Source of the DNA: Bradyrhizobium sp. AUGA SZCCT0176
GTDB taxonomy: Bacteria; Pseudomonadota; Alphaproteobacteria; Rhizobiales; Xanthobacteraceae
DNA: 64,000 nt
NCBI RefSeq assembly: GCF_018130145.1
Contig: NZ_JAFCMB010000019.1
Span: forward strand, 1-64,000
Direction of reading: 5' to 3'
Below the pieces are notes generated by a model. That model ran no database searches and was not told the origin of the DNA. It worked only from the letters and a program-made list of their open reading frames with translations. Both the position numbers and the translations under genes were made by a program. Within the stretch, counting starts at the first letter, position 1, and each line of letters starts with the position of its first letter. Below are positions 16,275 through 27,228 of this stretch, piece after piece.

Positions 16275-17171
16275 TCAATGCGCGGCGTGCCCGACAGCGT
16301 CAGCGCCGCGGAACCAGACATAGATGCAGATGAACAGGAACAGCCACACCACGTCGACGAAGTGCCAGTACCAGGCGGCGAATTCGAAGCCGAGATGCTG
16401 GGTCGGCGTGAAGTGTCCGGCATAGGCGCGGAACAGGCAGACCAGCAGGAACACGGTGCCGACCAGCACGTGGAAACCGTGGAAGCCGGTCGCCATGAAG
16501 AAGGTCGCGCCATACATGTTGCCGGAGAAGTGGAATGTGGCGTGGGCGTATTCATAGGCCTGCACGCAGGTGAACAACGCGCCGAGCACGACGGTGAGGA
16601 TCAGGCCGTATTTCAGACCCTTGCGATCGCCTTCCAGCAGCGCGTGGTGCGCCCAGGTCACCGTGGTGCCCGAGGTCAGCAGCAGCAGCGTATTGAGGAG
16701 CGGCAGATGCCAGGGGTCGAAGGTCTCGATGCCCTTCGGCGGCCAGGTGCCCGGCACGCTGCAGGCGCCCGCGGCCGTGCCGGCGCCACAGCCGAACACC
16801 GCGTCGCGGGTGGCGTGAATGGCATCGGCCGGGAACAGCGCGGAATTGAAGAAGGCCCAGAACCAGGCGACGAAGAACATCACCTCGGAGGCGATGAACA
16901 GGATCATGCCGTAACGGTGGCTGATCTGCACCACGCGGGTGTGGTCGCCCTTGAACTGGGCTTCGCGGATCACGTCGCCCCACCAGCTCGCCATGGTGTA
17001 GAGCACGCCGATGGTGCCGGCGCCGAACACGATCGGCGCCGCCGCATACATATGGTGCATCCAGCCGATCGCACCGACGGCCATGATGAAGGCCGAGATC
17101 GAGCCGACGACCGGCCACGGGCTCGGATCGACGAGGTGGTAGTCGTGGTGCTTCGCGTGCGCCGTAGCCAT
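16275..17171 (-). CDS. ctaE: Cytochrome c oxidase subunit III
   Basis: A 298-residue seven-helix subunit of the aa3 terminal oxidase. Typical stretches: HHDYHLVDPSPWPVVGSI, FFVAWFWAFFNSAL, GTTVTWAHHALLEGDR, TGFHGFHVLVGTVFL and a C-terminal WYWHFVDVVWLFLF. It stabilises subunit I and its proton uptake. Start at ATG 17171 (MATAHAKHH). Last gene of the ctaC-D-B-coxF-G-E run here; a terminator follows. Confidence 0.97.
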   Translation of the reverse strand: MATAHAKHHDYHLVDPSPWPVVGSISAFIMAVGAIGWMHHMYAAAPIVFGAGTIGVLYTMASWWGDVIREAQFKGDHTRVVQISHRYGMILFIASEVMFFVAWFWAFFNSALFPADAIHATRDAVFGCGAGTAAGACSVPGTWPPKGIETFDPWHLPLLNTLLLLTSGTTVTWAHHALLEGDRKGLKYGLILTVVLGALFTCVQAYEYAHATFHFSGNMYGATFFMATGFHGFHVLVGTVFLLVCLFRAYAGHFTPTQHLGFEFAAWYWHFVDVVWLFLFICIYVWFRGADAVGHAAH

Positions 17172-17265
17172 TGCGGTCTCTCCGTTAGCGGTGCCGGATC
17201 CTTCGGCACATCTTCGTCTCAAAAATTCAAAGTCCGGGAATTTCGAAAGGCCGAAATTCCCGGAG

Positions 17266-17907
17266 TTACAGGCTTCCCTTGCGCTTGTCCGGCTCGCCCG
17301 AAGCCACCGGCTTCGGCGCCGGATCGCGCACGGGATAGAAGGTGTAGGACAGCGTGATGGTGTTCAGCCCGTCATTCTCGCTGTCGGCGATCAGCGCCGG
17401 ATCGACGTAGAACACGACCGGCATCTCGCGCTTCTCGCCCGGCGCCATGGTCTGTTCGGTGAAGCAGAAGCAGTTGATCTTCTGGAAATACGCGCCGACC
17501 GTCAGCGGGGTTACATTGTAAGCGGCCTGGCCGACCGTGGGCCGCGCCGCCTGGTTGGTCACATGATAAAATACGGTGACGACCTCGCCGATCCTGACCT
17601 CGATCTCGTTCTGCTCCGGCTCGAACTTCCAGGGCAGGCCGGCGCCGACATTGGCATCGAACCGCACCGAGATTTTGCGAGCCAGCGGGCCTTGCGACGG
17701 CGCCGAGGTAGCGACCTGGGTGGTGCCGTTGAAGCCGGTGGCGCGGCAGAACCAGTTATAGAAGGGAACGGCGGCATAGGATGCGCCGACCATGAACACC
17801 ACGACGAAACCGCAGATCGAGGCCACCATCGCATCGCGCGTCAGGCCGCGGCGCGAAGCCTTGCGGCTTGCCTCCGTTTCCCCTCGCGCGATCGGTTGGT
17901 TTGCCAT
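17266..17907 (-). CDS. ctaG: Cytochrome c oxidase assembly protein Cox11/CtaG
   Basis: About 213 residues. One N-terminal membrane helix ([23 protein letters not shown]) anchors a periplasmic copper chaperone domain that delivers copper to CuB of subunit I. The copper-binding pair is in [10 protein letters not shown], the family hallmark. A GTG at 17916 with AGGTAGG upstream would add three residues. It follows coxF with 26 bases between and precedes ctaE. Confidence 0.96.
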   Translation of the reverse strand: MANQPIARGETEASRKASRRGLTRDAMVASICGFVVVFMVGASYAAVPFYNWFCRATGFNGTTQVATSAPSQGPLARKISVRFDANVGAGLPWKFEPEQNEIEVRIGEVVTVFYHVTNQAARPTVGQAAYNVTPLTVGAYFQKINCFCFTEQTMAPGEKREMPVVFYVDPALIADSENDGLNTITLSYTFYPVRDPAPKPVASGEPDKRKGSL

Positions 17908-17933
17908 CTCCACCACCTACCTACATTTCCAGT

Positions 17934-18098
17934 TTACATGGGCCGAACTAGAACGGCCGGCCCCTTGACCATGGTGACGGCGAAAAACAGCACGACGAGC
18001 ACGAGGAGCGCGAGCGCAATCGCGACCGACCGCTGCCGCCGGCTTCTTTTCTGCGCCTCGGTGAGGACGATTCCATCTGGCATCCGCTTGTCGTCCAT
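17934..18098 (-). CDS. coxF: Small membrane protein CoxF
   Basis: A 54-residue protein: a charged N-terminus ([20 protein letters not shown]) and one membrane helix ([20 protein letters not shown]). Size, topology and position between ctaB and ctaG match CoxF of bradyrhizobial oxidase operons, whose function is not well defined. The ATG at 18098 follows GGGACCGGA. It fits exactly into the gap between its neighbours (18 bases after ctaB, 26 before ctaG). Confidence 0.85.
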   Translation of the reverse strand: MDDKRMPDGIVLTEAQKRSRRQRSVAIALALLVLVVLFFAVTMVKGPAVLVRPM

Positions 18099-18116
18099 TC
18101 CGGTCCCATGCGCCCC

Positions 18117-19052
18117 CTACCCGATCAAAGCCATGACGCCGCGCACGACAACCTCGAGCAGCAGCGTGGCGAACAGCGCGAACAGGTAAAGGATCGAGAA
18201 AGCAAACAGCCGTCGGGTCGCGCGCAGCGCCGCGGTACCCTCGCGGCGGCGGTAGACGTTGATCGCCAGCGCCATCATTCCGGCGCCAAGCACCAGCGAG
18301 GTGATGCCATAGATCGCGTCGAAATAGCCGAGCGGCCAGGGGGCGACGGCGATCGCGACCAGTACGACCGTATAGAGCAGGATCTGCAGCCGGGTCGCGT
18401 CGGGGCCGGCGACGACCGGCAGCATCGGCACGCCGGCGCGGGCGTAATCGTCGCTGCGAAACAGCGCCAGCGCCCAGAAATGCGGCGGGGTCCAGAAGAA
18501 GATGATCAGGAACAGCAGCACCGGCTCCATCGACAGCGAGCCGGTCGCCGCGGCCCACGCCACCACAGGCGGCAGTGCGCCGGCGGCGCCGCCGATCACG
18601 ATGTTCTGCGCGGTCCAGCGCTTCAGGAGCATGGTGTAGATCACGACGTAGAAGAAGATCGTGAACGCCAGGAGGCCGCCCGCGAGCCAGTTGACGAGGA
18701 TGCCGAGCGTCATCACCGAGAAGAACGCCAGGATCAGCCCGAACGCGGTGGCTTCCTCGCGCGTGATGCGGCCGCGCGGGATCGGCCGGTTCGCGGTGCG
18801 CGACATCAACGCGTCGATATCGCCCTCATAGGCCATGTTCAGCGCACCGGAGGCGCCGGCGCCGACCGCGATGCAGAGGATGGAAGTGAACGCCAGGATC
18901 GGGTGGATATGCCCGGGCGCGATCACGAGGCCGACCAGCGCGGTGAAGATCACCAGCGACATCACCCGCGGCTTCAGCAGCGCGAGGTAGTCGCCGACCT
19001 CAGCCTCGGAAATCCGGGGCAACTCGATGGCGTTGTGATCGACGACCGACAA
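18117..19052 (-). CDS. ctaB: Protoheme IX farnesyltransferase (heme O synthase)
   Basis: A 311-residue polytopic membrane enzyme of the UbiA family that adds a farnesyl group to heme b, making heme O for the oxidase. The first Asp-rich motif is clear in [23 protein letters not shown], and the second region is near [26 protein letters not shown]. The start appears to be TTG at 19052; no ATG or GTG lies suitably upstream of the first helix, and the ribosome site is weak. Confidence 0.95.
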   Translation of the reverse strand: MSVVDHNAIELPRISEAEVGDYLALLKPRVMSLVIFTALVGLVIAPGHIHPILAFTSILCIAVGAGASGALNMAYEGDIDALMSRTANRPIPRGRITREEATAFGLILAFFSVMTLGILVNWLAGGLLAFTIFFYVVIYTMLLKRWTAQNIVIGGAAGALPPVVAWAAATGSLSMEPVLLFLIIFFWTPPHFWALALFRSDDYARAGVPMLPVVAGPDATRLQILLYTVVLVAIAVAPWPLGYFDAIYGITSLVLGAGMMALAINVYRRREGTAALRATRRLFAFSILYLFALFATLLLEVVVRGVMALIG

Positions 19053-19115
19053 GATTGATCTCGCTTGGTTCTAAGCCGCGGCGCGCCCGAAGGAGCGCGC
19101 CGCGAATTATGAGGT

Positions 19116-21670
<2,555 letters not shown>

Positions 21671-22153
21671 GCCGCTCGCGCTCCCTTGATAAATCCCCAA
21701 AGCATCCCCGCCGGATGGCCGGAAATGCCGCACGATCCGCCCCTACAAACAGCCCGCCGGAGGTGGCTTGGATGCACACCTCAAAAGTACCGGGGCCAAA
21801 TCGCTAGAACGCTTCGAAATCCAGCCTCTCAAACCATAATTCGCAGGCTCTCGCAATGCAGTAGTGGGGACCAAAGCCATGCGTCACCGGCTAATCTCTG
21901 CATGTCAGGTTTTCCCGGTGAAACAGGCAAAACTCGCCTTTTTGTCCAGCTGCGCCGCTTGACAGGCGGATTACTGGATGTACGCAAAGGCAGGGTGCGC
22001 CGCGGGGACCTGATTCGCCGCCGAAGCGCCCTTCCGGCTTGGCATCGGGCTTGATATCGGGCTTGGGAATTGCTTCGAGATTTAGCGAAAGACCGCCTTC
22101 AAGGCGCCGTCATTACGTATCAGTCCGAGTAATCATTCAGAGGATCGACCCGG
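21671..22153. other. Divergent intergenic region between ctaC and the IalB-like gene
   Basis: About 480 bases with no gene recognised. It must hold the promoters of the cta genes (minus) and the IalB-like gene (plus). A TTGACA lies at 21959-21964, but I see no well-spaced partner and do not call a promoter. Confidence 0.4.
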
Positions 22154-22690
22154 ATGAGGCGTTCGAAACATCAGGCAGGACGCAAGCCAGGGCCAGGCCG
22201 CTGGCTGGGCGGACTGCTCGCCACCGCGCTCCTGCTCGGCCTGACGGAGGCTGCCAGCGCCCAGGGCGCGGTGCGCTCGGTCCATGGCGACTGGCAGATC
22301 CGCTGCGACACCCCGCCGGGCGCCCAGGGCGAGCAATGCGCCCTGATCCAGAGCGTGGTAGCCGAAGACCGCTCCAACGCCGGCCTCACCGTGATCGTGC
22401 TCAAGACCGCCGACCAGAAGAGCAAGCTGATGCGGGTAGTCGCCCCCTTGGGCGTGCTGCTGCCCTCCGGGCTCGGCCTGAAACTGGACAATCAGGACGT
22501 CGGCCGCGCCGGTTTTGTCCGCTGCCTGCCCAATGGCTGCGTTGCCGAGGTCGTGATGGACGAAAAACTGCTCGGCCAGCTTCGCACCGCCAAGACCGCG
22601 ACCTTCATTATCTTCGAGACCCCGGAAGAGGGCATCGGCTTTCCGCTGAGCCTGAACGGGATCGGCGAGGGGTATGACAAGCTGCCGTGA
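22154..22690 (+). CDS. Invasion-associated locus B (IalB) family protein
   Basis: A 178-residue periplasmic protein with a twin-positive N-terminus and signal helix (WLGGLLATALLLGLTEAASA). The mature part begins with the family pattern VRSVHGDWQIRCDTPPG and has two conserved cysteine pairs, including VRCLPNGC. IalB-like proteins are widespread in Rhizobiales; in Bartonella the founder affects erythrocyte invasion, but that role should not be carried over. AGGA at 22141 supports the ATG at 22154. Confidence 0.85.
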   Translation: MRRSKHQAGRKPGPGRWLGGLLATALLLGLTEAASAQGAVRSVHGDWQIRCDTPPGAQGEQCALIQSVVAEDRSNAGLTVIVLKTADQKSKLMRVVAPLGVLLPSGLGLKLDNQDVGRAGFVRCLPNGCVAEVVMDEKLLGQLRTAKTATFIIFETPEEGIGFPLSLNGIGEGYDKLP

Positions 22691-22723
22691 GGGGCCGGGC
22701 GCTCGCCTCAACGTCCGCTTCGC

Positions 22724-23335
22724 TTAGTCACGCGCGGCGCCGGCGTAGTAGTCGAACAACCGGCGCGCCTCGATCGAGAGCCAGTCCGCTTCACCCGTGA
22801 TGTAGCCTTCGACTTGCCCGGTGACGCCGAGCAGGAAGCTGATCGGCATGCCGTACAGCGCGAATGGCGTGTCGACACCGTCGCTGGCGCCGGCACGCCC
22901 CACCAGTCCACCGGGATCGAAACCGATTCCGAGGTGGCGAAGCTTCAGCTGCCGGACGAACGGCGCGACCACGGATCGATCGCGATCGGTGGTGATGGCG
23001 ACGACCATAAGGTCGGCGCGGCGGTTTTCCGCGAGTTGATCCAGTATCGGCAGTTCCGTGCGGCAGCCGGGGCACCAGGTTGCCCAGAAATTGACGAGCA
23101 CCACCTTGCCGCGGAAGGACGTCAGATCGAGCACACCTCCGCCGAGACGCGGGATCGGTACCGGCGGGACCGGCCGTGCGCCGCGAAGAAGCGTGAACTG
23201 ATGCCGGGCCGTTGCGAATGGCGGCGGCCCGCCGGCCGCGGCGCGGCCTGGCAGGGGCGGAATCGCAAGCGAGGCAGCCGCGCCCATTATCCCCGCGACA
23301 AAGCTGCGGCGGGTCGGGCCGCGAGGCGACGTCAT
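22724..23335 (-). CDS. TlpA-like thioredoxin-fold protein with Tat-type leader
   Basis: A 203-residue exported protein. The leader has a twin-arginine pattern (TRRSFVAG) and ends near GRAAAGG. The thioredoxin domain follows, with the active site C88-P-G-C91 in NFWATWCPGCRTE and a cis-proline in YGMPISFLL. It probably reduces periplasmic disulfides or carries electrons like TlpA/ResA. It shares strand and spacing with the DsrE and DoxX genes upstream. Start at ATG 23335, where the Tat motif begins. Confidence 0.85.
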   Translation of the reverse strand: MTSPRGPTRRSFVAGIMGAAASLAIPPLPGRAAAGGPPPFATARHQFTLLRGARPVPPVPIPRLGGGVLDLTSFRGKVVLVNFWATWCPGCRTELPILDQLAENRRADLMVVAITTDRDRSVVAPFVRQLKLRHLGIGFDPGGLVGRAGASDGVDTPFALYGMPISFLLGVTGQVEGYITGEADWLSIEARRLFDYYAGAARD

Positions 23336-23384
23336 GTCGGATACTCCGCTGTGCAGTTTTGCATCCAGGTTCTGAATCCAAATA

Positions 23385-23888
23385 TCACGATCGGATGTAG
23401 GACCAGCCGGCTTCCTGCAATTCGATGATGCGCCCCGGCCCGCTCGGCACCAGATCGACGCCATCGATCAGGGTGACCGGACGCCCCTCCTGGCGCTCCA
23501 TACCGAGCTTGGTGGCGTCGCAGACCACGAAGCGGATGTTCGAATTGACCGTCCTTAACACCCGCAGCATGTCCTTCACCGGCGAAGTGTCGGCGCGCAG
23601 CATGTGAACGCCGGCATTGTAGGCGACCACTTCGATCGTGAACGCTTCGTTCCGCTCCTGGTAGTATTTTGGAAGGTTGAGCGAGGTCGAGATCAGCGCC
23701 CGCATCGTGGTGGGATCATCGGTGTTGATCGGCAGCACCAGCCGATGCACGCCGACCGCAGCGGCCTTCGCCTGCGGCTTTGGGCTCGCCGCCTCCGATC
23801 CTGTCAGCAACAAGGTCACGGTCAGCGGCACCATGAAGGCCAGGATGAGCCCCGCGGCAATCGTCAATTCACGGCGAGAAAGGTGCAT
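23385..23888 (-). CDS. Exported DsrE/F-like protein
   Basis: A 167-residue protein with an N-terminal membrane helix or signal (LTIAAGLILAFMVPLTVTLLL) and a DsrE-like alpha/beta domain (HRLVLPINTDDPTTMRALI ... EVVAYNAGVHMLRAD ... RFVVCDATKLGM). DsrE proteins can carry persulfide sulfur on a cysteine; here the only mature cysteine is in VVCDATKLG, at the family position. Placed between TlpA-like and DoxX genes, which suggests a thiol or sulfur redox role. Confidence 0.75.
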   Translation of the reverse strand: MHLSRRELTIAAGLILAFMVPLTVTLLLTGSEAASPKPQAKAAAVGVHRLVLPINTDDPTTMRALISTSLNLPKYYQERNEAFTIEVVAYNAGVHMLRADTSPVKDMLRVLRTVNSNIRFVVCDATKLGMERQEGRPVTLIDGVDLVPSGPGRIIELQEAGWSYIRS

Positions 23889-23912
23889 GGCAGCAGCTTC
23901 ACAAATGCCTGT

Positions 23913-24305
23913 TCACAAATTCTTGGCAAGCGATGCGATCTGGTCGCGCTTCGCGTAGGCGACGATGGCGCTCAGTGCCAACAGCACCAGAGCAGGCACA
24001 GCCGAGCCGCCGATCACAAAGAGATGAGTGACGGTCGCGCCGATCATGATGCAGATCAGCAGCACGGCACCGAAGGCCGCCAGCGATGGCGCGAGGATCA
24101 GGATGGCCCCGAGCACTTCCAGCGCCCCGGTCAAATAGCGGAACCATTGACCAAGTCCGATGTGCTGAAATTCCTCAACCAGCATCGGCACGCCATAGAG
24201 CTTGGCGGCGCCTGCGCCTGCAAAGGCAAGGGCCAGTAATCCCCTGACGACCCAGAGACCGGCAGACTTCCAGCGCGGCGGCGCCGATGCGGCGGCAAGT
24301 GACAT
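23913..24305 (-). CDS. DoxX-family membrane protein
   Basis: A 130-residue protein with four predicted helices (LWVVRGLLALAFAGAGAAKL first, then a long glycine/alanine-rich run). DoxX-like proteins are linked to quinone-dependent thiol oxidation and to redox homeostasis in several bacteria. It is the first gene of the minus-strand set DoxX-DsrE-TlpA and lies divergent to an HxlR regulator 128 bases away, which probably controls it. Confidence 0.82.
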   Translation of the reverse strand: MSLAAASAPPRWKSAGLWVVRGLLALAFAGAGAAKLYGVPMLVEEFQHIGLGQWFRYLTGALEVLGAILILAPSLAAFGAVLLICIMIGATVTHLFVIGGSAVPALVLLALSAIVAYAKRDQIASLAKNL

Positions 24306-24433
24306 TGGTAGCTCCCGATATGTTCCAGCGGTTCAGACCGCGCGGCGCCGTGGCCGACGCGCCAAAGGCTTTCGACACACAAAATTCGGGAGTAAGATGA
24401 AAAGTACAAGTAGGATGCTTTTTGTGAGGTAGT

Positions 24434-24838
24434 ATGAAAAAGATGACTATTGCAGAAAGCAACGATATTGCCGCCGCGGAACCGTGCCAGCGCGGCGTGG
24501 TGGAGCAATTTCATCGTGCGCTGGGGGTCCTGGCCGGAAAATGGAAGGGCGAAATTCTCTGGCAATTGGTCCAGCGCAAGCACCGGTTCGGCGAATTGCG
24601 CCAATCGATCCCCGGCGTCACCCAGCACATGCTTACGACGCAGCTGCGCGACCTTGAGGCCAACGGACTCGTGAAGCGCACCGTCTATCCCGAGGTGCCG
24701 CCGCGCGTCGAATATGAGATCACGCCATCGGCAAGAGCCCTCAAACCGGTGTTCGATGAACTGTTTCGCTGGTCGCAGGAGCATGGCTTTCCGACCGCGG
24801 CGCAGCCCAAGGGTTCTTCCGCCGACAAGAAAGCGTAG
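24434..24838 (+). CDS. HxlR-family winged-helix regulator
   Basis: A 134-residue DNA-binding protein. The pattern GVVEQFHRALGVLAGKWKGEILWQLVQRKHRFGELR is the HxlR helix-turn-helix, followed by the wing MLTTQLRDLEANGLVKRTVYPEVPPRVEY. C18, just before the winged helix, sits where the redox-sensing cysteine of YodB/HypR-type members lies, so thiol sensing is plausible. ATG at 24434 has GAGGT at 24425-24429. It is divergent from the DoxX-DsrE-TlpA set. Confidence 0.88.
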   Translation: MKKMTIAESNDIAAAEPCQRGVVEQFHRALGVLAGKWKGEILWQLVQRKHRFGELRQSIPGVTQHMLTTQLRDLEANGLVKRTVYPEVPPRVEYEITPSARALKPVFDELFRWSQEHGFPTAAQPKGSSADKKA

Positions 24839-24854
24839 CCAAGGTAGATTCCCC

Positions 24855-24885
24855 CGTCATTGCGAGCCACCGGGTCGCAATGACG
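24855..24885. repeat. REP-like palindrome (CGTCATTGCGA)
   Basis: CGTCATTGCGA and TCGCAATGACG form a hairpin after the HxlR gene. Same family as 28349-28384 and 38164-38246. Confidence 0.8.
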
Positions 24886-24967
24886 CGGAACGACACAGTG
24901 ACCTCGCTCACAGCCGAGGCAACGGCAATCCTGCCAAGGTTTCCCCATCAACGCGGAGGAGACCGCC

Positions 24968-25144
24968 ATGACTGACGACCGTACGTTCGAGACCCGTGCA
25001 GACGCTGCGAAAAGCGAGCTGACCGGGGAGCAACTCAACATCGTATCCGGCGGCAAGTGGTTTGAAATCGTGCGCGTCGAGCACAGTGTGAAGTCCCCGC
25101 GAGACGCGGCGTCAGGATTGGCAACCGGGCGCCGCCAGCACTAA
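24968..25144 (+). CDS. 58-residue peptide with double-glycine leader-like motif
   Basis: The peptide starts MTDDRTFETRADAAKSELTG and continues EQLNIVSGGKWFEIVRVEHS to a basic C-terminus. The ELTGEQLNIVSGG segment matches the leader pattern of peptides processed by C39-type ABC exporters (acidic/hydrophobic residues, then GG); cleavage would leave a 28-residue product. A good ribosome site, GGAGGAG at about 24956-24962, precedes the ATG. No C39 peptidase or exporter lies in this window. Many similar short genes exist in Bradyrhizobium without known function. Confidence 0.65.
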   Translation: MTDDRTFETRADAAKSELTGEQLNIVSGGKWFEIVRVEHSVKSPRDAASGLATGRRQH

Positions 25145-25216
25145 CCCTGATCTGATTGGGCGTCGTCAGGTTTTCGCCGTCAGGTTTTTCCCGTCAGATT
25201 TTTCTTGGCCCTGCCG

Positions 25217-25711
25217 CTAGAACAGCAACCCCATCAAAATCAGGTTTTCGTAGCTGCCATCGACCAGGATGGCCTCGCGCTGCACGCCTTCGATCTCGAA
25301 GCCGACCTTCTTATAGAGCGCGATCGCGTTCACGTTGTTTTCCCGGACCGTCAGTTCGACCCGCTGCAGCCCGAAGGCCTGTGCGGCGCCCAGCGCCTGC
25401 GCGATCAGGCGCTTGCCGATGCCCCGCCCCCGGAATTGCGGCAAAAGGCCCATGCCGAGAACGCCGTTATGGGCATAAATCGGCCTTGGCTTCGGGGTCA
25501 CGTCGCACCAGCCGATGACTTCACCGCCCGACAGCGCGACAAATTGCGGATAACCCTGTTCGATGATGTCGAGAATGAACGCCCGCGTCGCTTCCAGCGG
25601 CGGGGCCTCCAGGAAGGACAGAAAGCGCCGCTCCCGCGCCACGATATCGAGGGTCCGGTGAAAGCTGTCGATATGGCCTTGCGTTATCGGAACAATTTCG
25701 ATCGTAGCCAT
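25217..25711 (-). CDS. GNAT-family N-acetyltransferase
   Basis: A 164-residue acetyl-CoA-dependent transferase. The CoA pyrophosphate loop is clear in LLPQFRGRGIGKRLIAQAL, followed by ELTVRENNVNAIALYKKVGFEIEG, the usual C-terminal GNAT motif. Substrate unknown; RimI/RimJ-like protein acetylation or small-molecule acetylation are both possible. It is convergent with the peptide gene and divergent from tldD. Confidence 0.88.
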   Translation of the reverse strand: MATIEIVPITQGHIDSFHRTLDIVARERRFLSFLEAPPLEATRAFILDIIEQGYPQFVALSGGEVIGWCDVTPKPRPIYAHNGVLGMGLLPQFRGRGIGKRLIAQALGAAQAFGLQRVELTVRENNVNAIALYKKVGFEIEGVQREAILVDGSYENLILMGLLF

Positions 25712-25800
25712 CGTGCCTGCAACGTGTTGATCCAGCCTCTCGCGAAACTACGAGGAAACAACTATCTTGGTTGCACCCCTCCGACAACGGACTGAATGTA

Positions 25801-27228
25801 ATGACCAACTCCCCCGCTACAACCTCCCTGATCGACCGCGCCAACCTCGACCGCGATTCCGTCCGCCGGGAGATCGCGCGCGGGCTCGAAGGCGCCGATG
25901 ACGGCGAATTGTTCCTGGAATATGGCCAGACCGAAGCGCTGATGTTCGACAATGGAAGGCTGAAGCAGGCGACCTATGACACTTCGCAGGGTTTTGGCCT
26001 GCGTGCGGTCAAGGACGACGCGGTCGGTTACGCGCATTCCTCCGACGTCTCGCTGCCGGCGCTGATCCGCGCCGCCAATGCGGTCGCAGCGGTCCGTGGC
26101 GGCTATTCCGGCAGCTTTTCCGCCGCCCCCGCTCACACCAATGTGAGACTCTATGGCGACGACAATCCGCTGGATGCGCCGGGTTTTGAGGCCAAGGTGA
26201 AGCTGCTCGCCGAAATCGACGCCTATGTGCGCGACAAGGACCCGCGCGTGCGGCAGGTGACGGCCAGCCTCAGCGCCACCTGGCAGGTGGTGGAAATCCT
26301 GCGGCCCGACGGTGAAAGCTACCGCGACATCCGCCCCCTGGTGCGGGTCAATGTTTCCGTGGTTGCCGGCCAGGGCGACCGGCAGGAAAGCGGCAGCAAG
26401 GGCTATGGCGGCCGCGAGGGCTATGCGCGCTTCATCGAGACCAAGGCCTGGCGCGATGCCGCCGACGGCGCGATCCGCGAAGCGCTGGTCAATCTGGAAT
26501 CGGTTCCCGCCCCCGCCGGCGAAATGGACGTGGTGCTGGGGGCCGGCTGGCCCGGCGTCATGCTGCATGAAGCGGTCGGCCACGGGCTCGAGGGTGATTT
26601 CAACCGCAAGCAGACCTCGGCCTTCGCAGGCCTGATGGGCAAGCAGGTCGCCGCCAAGGGCGTCACCGTGGTCGACGACGGCACCATGGCCTCGCGGCGC
26701 GGCTCACTGTCGATCGACGACGAGGGCACGCCGACCAACCGCACCGTGCTGATCGAGGACGGCATTCTGGTCGGCTACATGCAGGACCGCCAGAACGCCC
26801 GCCTGATGAACATGAAGCCGACCGGCAACGGACGGCGCCAGAGCTACGCCCATGTGCCGATGCCGCGCATGACCAACACCTACATGCTGTCGGGTGGGCG
26901 CGACCCCGCTGAAATCCTGGCCTCGGTAAAGAACGGCATCTATGCCGCGAATTTCGGCGGCGGCCAGGTCGACATCACCTCGGGCAAATACGTGTTCCAG
27001 TGCACCGAGGCCTACAAGATCGAGAACGGCAAGATCGGCGCGCCCCTGAAGGGCGCGATGCTGATCGGCAACGGCCCGACCGACCTGCATCGCATCACCA
27101 TGGTCGGCAACGACCTCTCGCTCGATACCGGGATCGGCACCTGCGGCAAGAACGGCCAGGGCGTGCCTGTTGGCGTCGGCCAGCCGACGCTGCGGATGGA
27201 GCGCATTACGGTCGGAGGAACCGGCTAG
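25801..27228 (+). CDS. tldD: Metalloprotease TldD
   Basis: A 475-residue cytosolic protease subunit of the TldD/TldE pair, which trims unfolded or leader peptides. The zinc motif is in HEAVGHGLEGDF, with H256, E257 and H260-261 by position, and conserved C-terminal GQVDITSGKYVFQCTEAY is present. TldE (PmbA) is not in the window, so it is encoded elsewhere. ATG 25801 is preferred; a TTG at 25771 is upstream. Its stop overlaps the signal-peptidase GTG start by one base. Confidence 0.95.
   Translation: MTNSPATTSLIDRANLDRDSVRREIARGLEGADDGELFLEYGQTEALMFDNGRLKQATYDTSQGFGLRAVKDDAVGYAHSSDVSLPALIRAANAVAAVRGGYSGSFSAAPAHTNVRLYGDDNPLDAPGFEAKVKLLAEIDAYVRDKDPRVRQVTASLSATWQVVEILRPDGESYRDIRPLVRVNVSVVAGQGDRQESGSKGYGGREGYARFIETKAWRDAADGAIREALVNLESVPAPAGEMDVVLGAGWPGVMLHEAVGHGLEGDFNRKQTSAFAGLMGKQVAAKGVTVVDDGTMASRRGSLSIDDEGTPTNRTVLIEDGILVGYMQDRQNARLMNMKPTGNGRRQSYAHVPMPRMTNTYMLSGGRDPAEILASVKNGIYAANFGGGQVDITSGKYVFQCTEAYKIENGKIGAPLKGAMLIGNGPTDLHRITMVGNDLSLDTGIGTCGKNGQGVPVGVGQPTLRMERITVGGTG

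Noticed and set aside
21959-21990. Possible sigma-70 promoter starting TTGACA
   Set aside because: No well-spaced minus-10 box, and it lies about 190 bases before the nearest plus-strand start.
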